The position numbers and the translations under genes were made by a program. This document shows positions 34,272 to 44,039 of a stretch of DNA of 64,000 nucleotides, in pieces (positions within the stretch are counted from its first letter, which is position 1; each line of letters begins with the position of its first letter). A model generated the notes under the pieces. The model saw nothing but the letters and a program-made list of their open reading frames with translations, was not told where the DNA came from and did not search any database. The stretch is from UBA7672 sp041166025. Its GTDB lineage: Bacteria > Pseudomonadota > Alphaproteobacteria > Caulobacterales > Hyphomonadaceae. Where the stretch lies: NCBI GenBank assembly GCA_041166025.1, contig JBEAMJ010000050.1, positions 7,421 through 71,420 of the forward strand, given 5' to 3'.

Positions 34272-35321
34272 TCAGGCAGCGGCGACGGGGTGCGCGTATG
34301 GCGTCGACTTCACGATTTCCAGCTCTTCCGGTGTCATCTCGGCGGGCACGTTGGCGAACAGCGGTGTTGAGAGATAGCGTTCACCGGTATCGGGTAGCAT
34401 GGCAAGTATGTTTGCGCCCTTGTGCGCGCTCCTGGCCACCTCGACGGCAGCCGCAAATGTAGCCCCCGATGTGATGCCGACGAAGATACCTTCCTTCGTC
34501 GCGAGGTCCTGGCTGCATTTCATTGCATCGGGGTTCGACACAGTGAGGATTTTGTGGACACGGGAGAGATCCACCTCTCCGGTCAGCTTCGGAATAAAGT
34601 CCGGTGACCAGCCCTGCATGGGGTGCGGCTTCCACGCCGGATGCCCCGTCGCCGCGGTGCCATCCGGATTGCGCTGCTGCGATTGGCCGCTGGACAGCAT
34701 GGGGGCGTCGGCAGGCTCGCATACGACGATCTTCGTGCGCGGGCTTTCGCGCGCGAGCACGCGGGAGACACCGTTCAGCGTACCGCCGGTGCCGAAACCG
34801 CTGACGAAATAGTCCAGACCGATGTCCTTGAAATCCGCGATGATCTCAGGCCCTGTCGTCTTCTCATGATAGGCTGGATTGGCCTCGTTCTCGAACTGGC
34901 GTGTCATGAACCAGCCATGCGCCTTGGCAAGCTCAATGGTCTTGTTGATCGCACCCGTCGCCCGCAGTGCGGCTGGCGTCAGCAACACTTTCGCACCCAG
35001 GAACCGCATCAGCTTCCGCCGCTCCACCGAAAAACTCTCTGGCATCACGATCACCAGCGGATAGCCCTTGGCCGCGCAGACCATGGCGAGACCGATGCCG
35101 GTATTGCCTGAGGTCATCTCTACAACCGTCTGGCCGGGTTTGAGCTCGCCAGACCTCTCCGCTGCCTCGATCACACCCAGCGCCAGACGATCCTTAACTG
35201 AGCCGAGGGGATTGAACGCCTCCACCTTGACCCACAGGTTCACGCCTTCCGGCGCGAGGCGATTGATCCTGACAATCGGGGTGCGGCCAACAGTTTCCGT
35301 GATCGTGTTGTAGCGGGCCAT
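34272..35321 (-). CDS. cysK: Cysteine synthase A (O-acetylserine sulfhydrylase)
   Basis: 349 aa from the ATG at 35321, which has AGAGGAT upstream; the ATG at 35384 is not preferred. PLP Lys43 in NPLGSVKDR, substrate loop TSGNTGIG, PLP phosphate site GFGTGGT. Makes cysteine from O-acetylserine and sulfide. Longer than E. coli CysK (323) because of an insertion around SGQSQQRNPDGTAATGHPAWKPHPMQGW before PDFIPKL; this insertion occurs in one branch of the family. Confidence 0.92.
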   Translation of the reverse strand: MARYNTITETVGRTPIVRINRLAPEGVNLWVKVEAFNPLGSVKDRLALGVIEAAERSGELKPGQTVVEMTSGNTGIGLAMVCAAKGYPLVIVMPESFSVERRKLMRFLGAKVLLTPAALRATGAINKTIELAKAHGWFMTRQFENEANPAYHEKTTGPEIIADFKDIGLDYFVSGFGTGGTLNGVSRVLARESPRTKIVVCEPADAPMLSSGQSQQRNPDGTAATGHPAWKPHPMQGWSPDFIPKLTGEVDLSRVHKILTVSNPDAMKCSQDLATKEGIFVGITSGATFAAAVEVARSAHKGANILAMLPDTGERYLSTPLFANVPAEMTPEELEIVKSTPYAHPVAAA

Positions 35322-35475
35322 TGTCGTTATCCTCTGCTTCAAGGCGGAAACTACTCCCGGGCCCGTCCGAAGCAACATGAACAACGCTCCGGCCGCTCAT
35401 CAGCTTTTCTCATGCACCCGCGACAGGTGAAGCTGTGGACTGGTCTTGAATCGGCCAACCTGCCAGACTCCGCAC

Positions 35476-36852
35476 ATGGCCAAACCTACCACTGCCTTCG
35501 TCTGCCAGTCCTGTGGAACCGCCCACGCCAAATGGTCTGGGCGCTGTGAAGCATGCAGCGCGTGGAACGCGCTTGTCGAGGAGAACATTGCTGCGCCGCC
35601 GGGCGGACTTGCGGCCCCTGCCTCAGGATCGAAGCAGAGGACAAGCACTGTCGAGTTCGCTCCGCTCGACAGTGCCGATCCTCCGCCGCCGCGCATGTCC
35701 ACTGGGATCAGTGAGCTGGACCGGGTTTTCGGTGGCGGGATCGCCCGGTCCTCCGCGGTGCTGGTCGGAGGCGATCCGGGCATCGGCAAGTCCACACTGC
35801 TCCTTCAGGCAGCCGCCGCGATGGGCAAAGCGGGTATCAAATCGGTCTATATTTCCGGCGAGGAAGCGATCTCGCAGATTCAGGGACGTGCACGCCGCCT
35901 GGGCGTCAGCAACGCCCCGGTCCAACTCGCCGCAGAGACGGACCTCCGCTCCGTTCTCAAGGCGCTGAAGGCAGCCGCGCCGGAAATCATCGTGATCGAC
36001 AGCGTGCAGACGCTCTGGTCGGACAGCCTGGAAGCCGCGCCGGGTTCAGTCGGGCAAGTCCGTGCCTGCGCCCAGGAACTCACGCGTTTCGCAAAGAAGA
36101 CCGGCGCCGCGGTCATCCTCGTGGGTCATGTCACCAAGGACGGGCAGATCGCTGGCCCGCGTGTCCTCGAACACATGGTTGACGCTGTCTTCTATTTCGA
36201 GGGCGAGCGCGGTCACCAGTTCCGTATCCTGCGTTCAGTGAAGAACCGGTTCGGCCCGACGGACGAGATCGGCGTGTTCGAGATGGGCGAGCTTGGCCTC
36301 TCAGCGGCGCGCGATCCCTCAGCGATGTTCCTCGCGGGGGCTGATACGGAAACCTCCGGCCGCGCGGTTTTTGCAGCGATGGAAGGCTCGCGACCCGTCC
36401 TCGCCGAAGTCCAGGCCCTCGCCGGGCCCGAGGCGGCCGGATCCCCGCGACGGTCCATCGTTGGCTGGGACAATGCGCGCCTAGCCATGCTGCTGGCTGT
36501 CTTCGATGCCCGCTGTGGCCTCCGCTTCGGCATGCGGGATGTCTATCTCAGCGTCTCGGGGGGCTATCGTATCGCAGAACCGGCCGGCGACCTTGCGGCC
36601 GCTGCGGCATGCGCCTCTGCGCTGCTGGACAAGGCGTTCCCCAAGGGCGCTGTCTTTTTCGGCGAGGTTGCCCTCTCGGGGGCAATTCGGCCGGTCGGGC
36701 GCATTGAGCCGCGGCTGAGAGAGGCGGCGCGCCTTGGTTTTGCGAGAGCTTTTGTGCCAGCCGGGGCGCCCGAGACGGTCGACGGGATGACCGTCCATGG
36801 GCTATCCAGACTTCAGGACCTCGTGGACGTGCTTGGCGGGGGGTCCGAGTAG
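35476..36852 (+). CDS. radA: DNA repair protein RadA
   Basis: 458 aa from the ATG at 35476. Zinc finger at the N-terminus (Cys10, Cys13, Cys24, Cys27), a RecA-like ATPase core with GGDPGIGKSTLL, the RadA-specific KNRFGPTDEIG motif, and a Lon-protease-like C-terminal domain with SGAIRPVGRIEPRLREA. RadA extends D-loops in recombination and repair. No strong ribosome site is visible. cvpA and purF follow. Confidence 0.95.
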   Translation: MAKPTTAFVCQSCGTAHAKWSGRCEACSAWNALVEENIAAPPGGLAAPASGSKQRTSTVEFAPLDSADPPPPRMSTGISELDRVFGGGIARSSAVLVGGDPGIGKSTLLLQAAAAMGKAGIKSVYISGEEAISQIQGRARRLGVSNAPVQLAAETDLRSVLKALKAAAPEIIVIDSVQTLWSDSLEAAPGSVGQVRACAQELTRFAKKTGAAVILVGHVTKDGQIAGPRVLEHMVDAVFYFEGERGHQFRILRSVKNRFGPTDEIGVFEMGELGLSAARDPSAMFLAGADTETSGRAVFAAMEGSRPVLAEVQALAGPEAAGSPRRSIVGWDNARLAMLLAVFDARCGLRFGMRDVYLSVSGGYRIAEPAGDLAAAAACASALLDKAFPKGAVFFGEVALSGAIRPVGRIEPRLREAARLGFARAFVPAGAPETVDGMTVHGLSRLQDLVDVLGGGSE

Positions 36853-36865
36853 AGGGTCTGTCGCG

Positions 36866-37411
36866 ATGCCCCCCTGGGTCTTCGATGCTGTCGTTATTGG
36901 CGTGATCGTGGTGTCGGCCGTCATGTCGGCCAGCCGCGGATTGATCCGTGAGATCTTCTCGATCATCGCGTTTATCGTCGGCCTTGTTGTCGCATGGTTC
37001 TGCATCCGGTTTGGTCAGGCCCCCCTCAAGGAGCTGATTTCTCCGGACGAACCCTCCGTCGTCCCGGCCATGATTCTATTCCTGGCAGGTTTCCTGGCCT
37101 CCTACGCGCTGGCTGCCTTTCTCGGGGCTCGTGTGTCGCGGCTGTTCAACGATTCTCCCGAGATCGGCGGACTCGATCGCCTGGCCGGGGCCGCACTAGG
37201 CGTGTCCAAGGCGCTCCTGGCCTGTGTCGGCTTCGTGGTTCTTCTTCATTTGGTCATTCGGCCGGGCGAGGAGCCGCCGGAGATTGCCAAGAGCATGACC
37301 TACCCATATCTGAACGGCGCCGCCGGACTGATCGGCGGCGGCTTGACTGGAGTCATCGAACTCGTCACCGGTCCGGCCAGCGCTGCGCCTGACACGCAGA
37401 CGACCCAGTAA
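36866..37411 (+). CDS. cvpA: CvpA family membrane protein
   Basis: 181 aa from the ATG at 36866 (AGAGGG upstream). Four membrane segments; the N-terminal FDAVVIGVIVVSAVMSASRGLIREIFSIIAFIVGL is the CvpA/colicin-V-production signature. CvpA lies before purF in many proteobacteria, as here (gap 19 bp), and is linked to envelope stress tolerance. Confidence 0.92.
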   Translation: MPPWVFDAVVIGVIVVSAVMSASRGLIREIFSIIAFIVGLVVAWFCIRFGQAPLKELISPDEPSVVPAMILFLAGFLASYALAAFLGARVSRLFNDSPEIGGLDRLAGAALGVSKALLACVGFVVLLHLVIRPGEEPPEIAKSMTYPYLNGAAGLIGGGLTGVIELVTGPASAAPDTQTTQ

Positions 37412-37430
37412 CCCCGCTTCGGAGTCGCCC

Positions 37431-38933
37431 TTGGCCAGTCCCGACCCGATCTTCGAGCCCGGACTGGAAGACGACGATTTCCGTCTCGGCGTAAAAGACG
37501 GAATGGGCCACAAGTGCGGGGTGTTTGGCGTCTTCGGGCGCGATGACGCCGCCATTCTCACCGCCCTCGGCCTCCACGCCCTGCAGCACCGCGGACAGGA
37601 GGCCTGCGGCATCGTCACCTTTGACGGCAAGGGCGGCACTTTCAGGTCCGAGCGACATATGGGTCTCGTCGGCGACAATTTCTCCGAGGCCGAAGGCGCC
37701 ATCTCGCGTCTGCCCGGCCGTGCCGCGATCGGCCACAATCGCTACTCCACCTCTGGCCGTGTCGTGCTCCGCAACATCCAGCCGATCTATGCGGACCTCG
37801 CGCATGGCGGTCTCGCCCTCGCGCACAACGGCAACCTCACCAACGCCCGCGCGATCCATCGCGAGCTCGTGCAGAATGGCGCGATCTTCCAGTCCACGAT
37901 GGACACCGAAGTCGTGCTCCAGCTCACTGCGCGCTCCATGCGCAACCGCATCGAGGACCGCTTCATTGACGCGCTACGCCAGCTTCACGGCGGTTACGCG
38001 TTCGTCGCACTCACCAATGACAAGCTGATCGGGGCGCGCGACCCATGGGGCCTACGCCCACTTGTCCTCGGCGAGATCGACGGCTCGCCCGTGCTATGCT
38101 CCGAAACCTGCGCGCTCGACGCCATCGGCGCCAGCTTTGTCCGCAATATCGAGGCCGGCGAAGTCGTCGTGATCGACAAGGAAGGCGTCGAAAGTCTCAC
38201 TCCGTTCCCGCAGGTGCATGCCTCACCCTGTGTGTTCGAGTTCGTCTATTTCGCGCGTCCAGACTCGATAATGCACGGCCAGTCCGTCTACGAGACGCGC
38301 CAGCGCTTCGGTCGTGTCCTCGCCCGCGAGTCGATGGTGGAGGCCGACCTTATCTGCCCCGTGCCCGATGGCGGCAACCCTGCGGCGCTCGGCTATGCGG
38401 AAGCCTCCAACATTCCGTTCGGCTTCGGCATCATCCGCAACCACTATGTCGGCCGAACCTTCATCCAGCCGACGCAGTCGGGCCGCCAGCGCTCTATCTC
38501 ACGCAAGCACGCGCCGAACCGCCCCATCCTCGAAGGCAAGCGCGTCGTCCTGGTCGACGACAGCATCGTGCGCGGCAACACCTCGCAACGCATTGTCCAG
38601 ATGATCCGCGACGCCGGCGCCAGCGAAATTCACTTCCGCGTCGCCAGTCCGCCGATCAAGCATCCCGACTTCTACGGCATCGACATGCCCTCGAAGGAGG
38701 AGCTGATCGCCTCCTCAATGTCCATCGACCAGATGAAGCGCTATCTGAAGGTTGACAGCCTCGCCTTCATTTCCCTCGGGGGCTTCTACGAAGCCCTCGG
38801 CCGCGGCAAGCGCAATGACGGCGCCCCCCAGTTCGCCGACCACTGCTTCACCGGCGACTATCCGACGCCGCTAGTCGATCGCGACCACGACATGGCGGCT
38901 AAGGAACAGCAGCTGTCGTTGCTGGACGACTAG
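37431..38933 (+). CDS. purF: Amidophosphoribosyltransferase
   Basis: 500 aa. TTG start at 37431 with GGAG seven bases before it. A propeptide of about 28 residues should be removed so that Cys29 (MGHKCGVFGVFG) becomes the N-terminal nucleophile for glutamine hydrolysis. Glutaminase motifs HRGQEACGIVTF and GHNRYSTSG are present; the PRPP site is VVLVDDSIVRGNTSQRIV near residue 370. First step of purine synthesis. Iron-sulfur type residues were not analysed. Confidence 0.96.
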   Translation: MASPDPIFEPGLEDDDFRLGVKDGMGHKCGVFGVFGRDDAAILTALGLHALQHRGQEACGIVTFDGKGGTFRSERHMGLVGDNFSEAEGAISRLPGRAAIGHNRYSTSGRVVLRNIQPIYADLAHGGLALAHNGNLTNARAIHRELVQNGAIFQSTMDTEVVLQLTARSMRNRIEDRFIDALRQLHGGYAFVALTNDKLIGARDPWGLRPLVLGEIDGSPVLCSETCALDAIGASFVRNIEAGEVVVIDKEGVESLTPFPQVHASPCVFEFVYFARPDSIMHGQSVYETRQRFGRVLARESMVEADLICPVPDGGNPAALGYAEASNIPFGFGIIRNHYVGRTFIQPTQSGRQRSISRKHAPNRPILEGKRVVLVDDSIVRGNTSQRIVQMIRDAGASEIHFRVASPPIKHPDFYGIDMPSKEELIASSMSIDQMKRYLKVDSLAFISLGGFYEALGRGKRNDGAPQFADHCFTGDYPTPLVDRDHDMAAKEQQLSLLDD

Positions 38934-38980
38934 CCGCAGGCCCCATGGCCACGCTCCGCCAAACACGCTAATCCGCCGCC

Positions 38981-39694
38981 ATGACCGACCAACGCATCAT
39001 TCTCGTTACCGGCGCCTCCCGAGGCATTGGCCGCGCCGCTGCCCATGAGCTCGCGAAAGCCGGCAACCATGTCATCGCCGCCGCCCGCTCGGAAAAGGCG
39101 CTAACCAAGCTCGATGACGAGATCCTCGCCGCCACGGGACGCAACGCCACGCTCATTCCTATCGACTTGCGCGACATGGCCGGCATCGATCGTCTCGCCG
39201 GCGCCCTGCTGGAACGCTTCGGACGCCTGGACGGCCTGCTGGGGAACGCCGGGGTTCTAGGTACGCTCGGCCCGTTGGAAACGATCTCGCCCGCCGCTTT
39301 CCAGGAAACGCTCGATATCAACTTCAGCGCCAACTGGCGCCTCATCCGCGCGGTGCACCCGCTTCTGCGTATGAGCAATGCTGGCCGCGCGCTCTTTGTG
39401 ACATCCGGCGTCGTCCCGCGCCCCCGCGCCTTCTGGGGCATTTACGCCGCCACCAAGGCCGCACTCGAAACCATGATCGCATGCTACGCCGACGAGACCG
39501 AGAACACGCCAATCCGGGTCAACCTGTTCGACCCCGGCGCCGTCCGCACCGAGATGCGCTTCAAGGCCATGCCCGGCGAAGACCCGCTGACGCTCCCAAC
39601 CCCCCAGGACGTCGCTTCGACGCTCCCGCAATACTTTGCACCCGAGTTCTCGCAACACGGCCAAAGACTGGTGTTCGCGAAGCGGAAGGGCTGA
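38981..39694 (+). CDS. Short-chain dehydrogenase/reductase (SDR)
   Basis: 237 aa. Rossmann glycine motif TGASRGIGRAAA near residue 9, NAG (LLGNAGVLG) near residue 87, and catalytic YAATKAAL near 150 (Tyr-x3-Lys). Classical SDR, likely NAD(P)-dependent; the substrate cannot be inferred. Stands alone 47 bp after purF and is convergent with the MlaF-like gene. Confidence 0.9.
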   Translation: MTDQRIILVTGASRGIGRAAAHELAKAGNHVIAAARSEKALTKLDDEILAATGRNATLIPIDLRDMAGIDRLAGALLERFGRLDGLLGNAGVLGTLGPLETISPAAFQETLDINFSANWRLIRAVHPLLRMSNAGRALFVTSGVVPRPRAFWGIYAATKAALETMIACYADETENTPIRVNLFDPGAVRTEMRFKAMPGEDPLTLPTPQDVASTLPQYFAPEFSQHGQRLVFAKRKG

Positions 39695-39706
39695 TTTCCC
39701 GGTTCT

Positions 39707-40477
39707 TCAAATCGCAGGCTGGATTGGGCCTTCGGCGCGGCCGTTAACGAACTGGTCGATGTGGGGGCTGCCGGAGGCGTCGAGGGCCGAGACCGGGCCG
39801 CGCCAGATGATGCGGCCTTCGTGCAGCAGGGCGACCTCATCGGCGATCTTGCGGACACTGGCCATGTCATGAGTGATCGAGACGGCGGCTGCCCCCAGCG
39901 CCTTCACCTGTTCCACGATGAGATTGTTGACCGCGTCAGCAGTGATGGGATCGAGGCCGGTGGTGGGCTCATCGAAGAAGATGAGGTCGGGCTGGGCGAT
40001 GATTGCGCGGGCCAGCGCGACGCGCTTCTGCATGCCGCCGGAGAGTTCGGCAGGGCGGAGATCGGCCGCTGAGGCGGGCAGGCGGACCTTGGCGAGGTTC
40101 TCGATGGCGCGCTTCTTGGCTTCGGCGCGGCTGATGTGATCGCGATAGAGCAGGGCGAAGGCCACGTTCTCCCAGACGGTAAGGCTATCGAACAGCGCGC
40201 CGCCCTGGAAGAGCATGCCAGTGCGGCGGCGAAGGGCTTCGAGTTGCCTTGCGTCGGAGACGAGCTTGCCGTCGAACAGGATCTCGCCCCGTTCCGGCGT
40301 CATCAGGCCGAGGGCTGACTTGATGGTCACAGACTTGCCGGTGCCCGAGCCGCCGATGATGACAAGTGATTGGCCGGGTGCGACGCTGAGGTCGACGCCG
40401 CGCAGCACCTGCTTGGCTCCGAAGGCCTTGTGTACGTTGCGTAGTTCGAGAATGGGCTTGTGGGCGAAATCGATCAC
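39707..40477 (-). CDS. MlaF-like ABC transporter ATP-binding protein (lipid transport)
   Basis: 256 aa. Walker A GGSGTGKS, signature LSGGMQKRVALARAI, Walker B LIFFDEPTTGLDP, His switch ITHD. The GMQKR signature and the pairing with a MlaE permease (ATGA overlap) place it in the MlaF/Ttg2A group, which moves phospholipids between the membranes to keep outer-membrane lipid asymmetry. MlaD, MlaC and MlaB genes are not adjacent. Confidence 0.9.
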   Translation of the reverse strand: MIDFAHKPILELRNVHKAFGAKQVLRGVDLSVAPGQSLVIIGGSGTGKSVTIKSALGLMTPERGEILFDGKLVSDARQLEALRRRTGMLFQGGALFDSLTVWENVAFALLYRDHISRAEAKKRAIENLAKVRLPASAADLRPAELSGGMQKRVALARAIIAQPDLIFFDEPTTGLDPITADAVNNLIVEQVKALGAAAVSITHDMASVRKIADEVALLHEGRIIWRGPVSALDASGSPHIDQFVNGRAEGPIQPAI

Positions 40478-41316
40478 AGTCCGATCCTCACGAAAATCGC
40501 AGTGAGGATGTAGTTACTCGCCAGGATGAGCACGGCGGCGCCAACGACGGCAAGCGTGGCTGCGCGGCCGACGCCGCCTGCACCGCCTTTGGAACGGTCG
40601 CCCTGATAGCAGCCCATCAGTGCGATGATGCCGCCGAAGACGGCCGCCTTGATCAGGCCTGACCAGATGTCGCTCGACGTCACGAAGTTCCACGTGTTGC
40701 GGAGGTAGAGTGAACCGTTGAATTCAAGCGCGCTGACGGCGACCAGGTATCCGCCCAGGACGCCGATGATGTCGGCCACCAGCACGAGTAAGGGAAGCGT
40801 GAGGATGCCAGCGATGACGCGCGGCGCATAGAGATAGCGTTCGGGTTTGGCGGAAAGGGTCAGTAGCGCATCGATCTGTTCGGTCACACGCATGGCGCCG
40901 ATCTCCGCGGCGATGCCGGCGCTGACTCGGCCGGCGAGCATCAGGCCGGCAAGGACGGGCCCGAGTTCGCGCGTGATGCCGAGGACCACGATGTTGGGGA
41001 CAAACTGCTCTGCATTGAACCGCGAGCCGCCGGTGTAGATGTTGAGGGCAAGCGCTGCGCCAATGAAGACGGCGGTAAGGCCAACAACGGGCAGGGAGAA
41101 GTAGCCAACCTTAAGGCACTGGCGCAGGACTTCGCGCAGGTAGATTGCCGGCGTCACGCAGGCGAGGACCACACGCGAGGAAAACGTGGCGATACGGCCG
41201 ATCTCACGGAATCCCGCCAACACCGTCCGGCCGATGAGGCGGAACGGGCGCAGAATGAAATTGTCCTCTGCCGGACTTGCCGACCCTGAGGCGGTGGTTT
41301 GAGAGGAGGCTGTCAT
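40474..41316 (-). CDS. MlaE-like ABC transporter permease (lipid transport)
   Basis: 280 aa. Contains the MlaE core: ALNIYTGGSRFNAEQFVPNIVVLGITRELGPVLAGLMLAGRVSAGIAAEIGAM and several membrane segments. Works with the MlaF-like ATPase encoded next (4-bp overlap) in phospholipid transport. It overlaps the alr stop by 4 bases, so alr-mlaE-mlaF are probably one transcript. Confidence 0.92.
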   Translation of the reverse strand: MTASSQTTASGSASPAEDNFILRPFRLIGRTVLAGFREIGRIATFSSRVVLACVTPAIYLREVLRQCLKVGYFSLPVVGLTAVFIGAALALNIYTGGSRFNAEQFVPNIVVLGITRELGPVLAGLMLAGRVSAGIAAEIGAMRVTEQIDALLTLSAKPERYLYAPRVIAGILTLPLLVLVADIIGVLGGYLVAVSALEFNGSLYLRNTWNFVTSSDIWSGLIKAAVFGGIIALMGCYQGDRSKGGAGGVGRAATLAVVGAAVLILASNYILTAIFVRIGL

Positions 41317-42368
41317 TCGTCCCCCGAATAGCGACGGTCTAGGCGGCTGCCCAGCCGGGTCAGGACTTCGTAATCGATCGTCCCCATGGCGTCCGCCACC
41401 TCCGAAAGGGGCATGTTGGGACCGATTAGCTCGATGTCATCCCCCTGGGAGACCGCAAGTCCTGTCGCGTCTATGACGATTAGGTCCATCGACACACGCC
41501 CTATGACGGGCCGCTTCTCTTGCTTCACGTAGACCTGCGCCCTGTTCGACGCGCTACGCAGGTAACCGTCGGCGTAGCCAAGGCCGATGGTCGCGGTTCG
41601 GGTGTCGGCTTTCGCTGTCCAGCTGCCGCCGTAGCCGACCGTCTCACCCTTCCGGACATCGCGGACTTGGAGGATGGGGGCGGTCAGCGTCACCACGACA
41701 GCAAGCTGTCGGCCGATCGCGAGCGCTGGGCCGCCGCCGTAAAGCCCGATGCCGGGACGGACCTCGTCGAAATGATACTGCCGGCCGAGATAGACGCCGC
41801 CAGTCGCCGACAGACTTCGCGGCACACCCGGCCAGAGCCTGCTGGCGGCTTCGAAGCGTGCAAGCTGAACTGAGTTAGCCTCGTTCGTTTCGTCGCCGCA
41901 GGCGAGGTGGCTGATGAGGCGGGAGGGCGTCGGAAGCCTGCTCGCCGCCGCTGGCCAGTCCGCTTCGGAGAGACCGAGGCGGTTCATGCCTGTATCGACA
42001 TGGATCGCGGCGGGTCGCGAGGACGCGTTCTCAGCCAGCCAGAGATCGATCTGTGCAAGGTTGTTAAGCACGGGCTGCAAGTCATGCGAGGCGAAGAGGC
42101 TTAGCGTGTCGCGCGTTGCGCCATGGAAAACGAGGATGGTGGGCGACTGACCAACAACGCGGCGGAGGGATGCGCCCTCCGCGGGCCAGGCGACATAAAA
42201 GGTGGAGCAACCTGCCTTCGCCAGCGCGCGCGCGACACGATCAGTCCCAAGGCCGTAAGCGTCGGCCTTGACGACAGCCGCCGCGCTGGCCGGCGCGACG
42301 CGTTGCTGAACCGCGCGCCAGTTGGCGACGATGGCGTCGAGGTCGATGTGGAGGCGTGGTCTAGCCAT
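41313..42368 (-). CDS. alr: Alanine racemase
   Basis: 351 aa. PLP Lys34 in AVVKADAYGLG, the DTGMNRLG strand, and the catalytic Tyr/phosphate region TVGYGGSWTAKADTRTATIGLGYADGY. It supplies D-alanine for peptidoglycan. Cotranscribed with the MlaE/MlaF pair, which is a common arrangement downstream of dnaB-alr in alphaproteobacteria. Gap to dnaB is 40 bp. Confidence 0.95.
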   Translation of the reverse strand: MARPRLHIDLDAIVANWRAVQQRVAPASAAAVVKADAYGLGTDRVARALAKAGCSTFYVAWPAEGASLRRVVGQSPTILVFHGATRDTLSLFASHDLQPVLNNLAQIDLWLAENASSRPAAIHVDTGMNRLGLSEADWPAAASRLPTPSRLISHLACGDETNEANSVQLARFEAASRLWPGVPRSLSATGGVYLGRQYHFDEVRPGIGLYGGGPALAIGRQLAVVVTLTAPILQVRDVRKGETVGYGGSWTAKADTRTATIGLGYADGYLRSASNRAQVYVKQEKRPVIGRVSMDLIVIDATGLAVSQGDDIELIGPNMPLSEVADAMGTIDYEVLTRLGSRLDRRYSGDE

Positions 42369-42408
42369 GCGCCTTGGCTAGAGCGATTTTACGTACAGGT
42401 GAAGCGGC

Positions 42409-43935
42409 CTATTCTTCGCCATCGGGGAGGAAGCCGCGGCCGCTAAAACCCGCGGCCCCTGCAGTGACTGGGACGCGGCTGTCGGAACGGCTGTGCTCCA
42501 GGTTCGAGAAACGGACGCGGGCTGGGTTGAATCCGACATCGACGCGGCCAATAGGTCCATGGCGCTGCTTGGCGATGATGATTTCCGCCACGTTGAACTT
42601 CGCCGCCATCTGATCCTTCCACTCGGCATGGCGTGGATCTCCTTCGCCCGGCTCCAGGCGTTCGAGGTAGTAGGCCTCGCGGTAGATGAACATTACCACG
42701 TCGGCGTCCTGCTCGATCGAGCCCGACTCGCGAAGGTCTGCGAGTTGAGGCCGCTTGTCTTCACGCTGTTCGACGGCGCGCGAAAGCTGCGACAGCGCGA
42801 TGATCGGTATGGCGAGTTCTTTGGCAAGCGCTTTCAGCGATTTGGTGATCTCGGTCACCTCCTGAACACGGCCGTCATTGCGGCGCGCGCCTGACGGCGT
42901 GATCAGCTGGAGATAGTCGATGATGAGCAGGTCGAGGCCGGAGGTGCGTTGAAGGCGACGTGCGCGGGCGGCTAGCTGCGAGATCGAGATGCCGCCCGTG
43001 TCGTCGATGAAGAGGGGTATGCCTTCCATCGTCTCGGCGGCGTCACGGATGGCTTCATAGTCCTTGGGCGTGAGTTCGCCACGTCGCATCTTGTCGGAAG
43101 GTACGCCCGAGACGTCGGCGAGCACGCGCGCCGCTAGCTGATCGGACGACATTTCCAGCGAGAAAAAGCCGACGACAGCGCCCTCGTCAGTCTTCATTGT
43201 TCCGTTGGGGCCGGGCGACCGGCGACAGGCCTTGGCAGCGTGATAGGCAATGTTGGTGGCGAGGGCGGTTTTTCCCATCGAAGGGCGCGCAGCGAGTATG
43301 ACGAGATCCGATTTGTGCAATCCGCCAAGCTTCCGGTCGAGTTCAGAAAGGCCGGTCGGAACGCCAGCGATCTTTCCGTCGCGCTTGTAGGCTGCGGTGG
43401 CGGTCTGGATCGAAGTCGTGAGGGCGGCGTTGAAGGTCTGGAATCCCTGTGCGCCCGCACCGCGCTCGGCGAGCGTGAACAGCTTGCGTTCGGCATCCTG
43501 GATCTGGGCTTCGCCTGGCATGTCCAGGTCGCCCTTTGCGGCGGTCTGGACCATGCCGGCGCCGATATCGATCAGTTCGCGTCGGAGCGAGAGGTCGTGA
43601 ACCAGGCGGGCGTAGTCGACAATCTCGGGGCCGAAGGCGGCCGAGTCCAGGAGGTCGGCGAGATAACGCGCGCCGCCGATCTCAGCGAGCCGCCCGTCGC
43701 GATCGAAATGCTCGCGCAAGGTGACGCCATCCGCAACGCGTCCGCCGGAGATCAACCGGTCCAGCACTTCGAAGATCGCGCTGTTGGCGGGCGCATAGAA
43801 ATCGCGCGGCTTGAGGATGTCGGAGACGCGCTGCTGGGCGTTATTGTCAAACAAGATCGCGCCCAGCACGGCCATTTCGGCCTGCAGATTGTGCGGCTGA
43901 ACCGTCTGGGACTGGCTTTCGTGATCCTTCGGCAT
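42409..43935 (-). CDS. dnaB: Replicative DNA helicase DnaB
   Basis: 508 aa. N-terminal DnaG-binding helical domain (PHNLQAEMAVLGAIL...), linker, then a RecA-like core with Walker A RPSMGKTALA near residue 215, SLEMSSDQLAARVL, LLIIDYLQLI and a C-terminal DGQ-type loop region. It carries a small insertion, CRRSPGPNGTMKTDEG, after the Walker A helix, as in other alphaproteobacterial DnaB. Two GANTC sites lie upstream of the start (about 43964 and 43977), so CcrM methylation could influence it. Confidence 0.96.
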   Translation of the reverse strand: MPKDHESQSQTVQPHNLQAEMAVLGAILFDNNAQQRVSDILKPRDFYAPANSAIFEVLDRLISGGRVADGVTLREHFDRDGRLAEIGGARYLADLLDSAAFGPEIVDYARLVHDLSLRRELIDIGAGMVQTAAKGDLDMPGEAQIQDAERKLFTLAERGAGAQGFQTFNAALTTSIQTATAAYKRDGKIAGVPTGLSELDRKLGGLHKSDLVILAARPSMGKTALATNIAYHAAKACRRSPGPNGTMKTDEGAVVGFFSLEMSSDQLAARVLADVSGVPSDKMRRGELTPKDYEAIRDAAETMEGIPLFIDDTGGISISQLAARARRLQRTSGLDLLIIDYLQLITPSGARRNDGRVQEVTEITKSLKALAKELAIPIIALSQLSRAVEQREDKRPQLADLRESGSIEQDADVVMFIYREAYYLERLEPGEGDPRHAEWKDQMAAKFNVAEIIIAKQRHGPIGRVDVGFNPARVRFSNLEHSRSDSRVPVTAGAAGFSGRGFLPDGEE

Positions 43936-44039
43936 GGTGAACTCTCTAGGCCAAACCTAGCTGCGAATCGCGACTTGATTCCAGATATCCTCAGCTTGGT
44001 TGCGGCTGTTGATGAGCCGGAGGAGCCGGCATGCTGCCG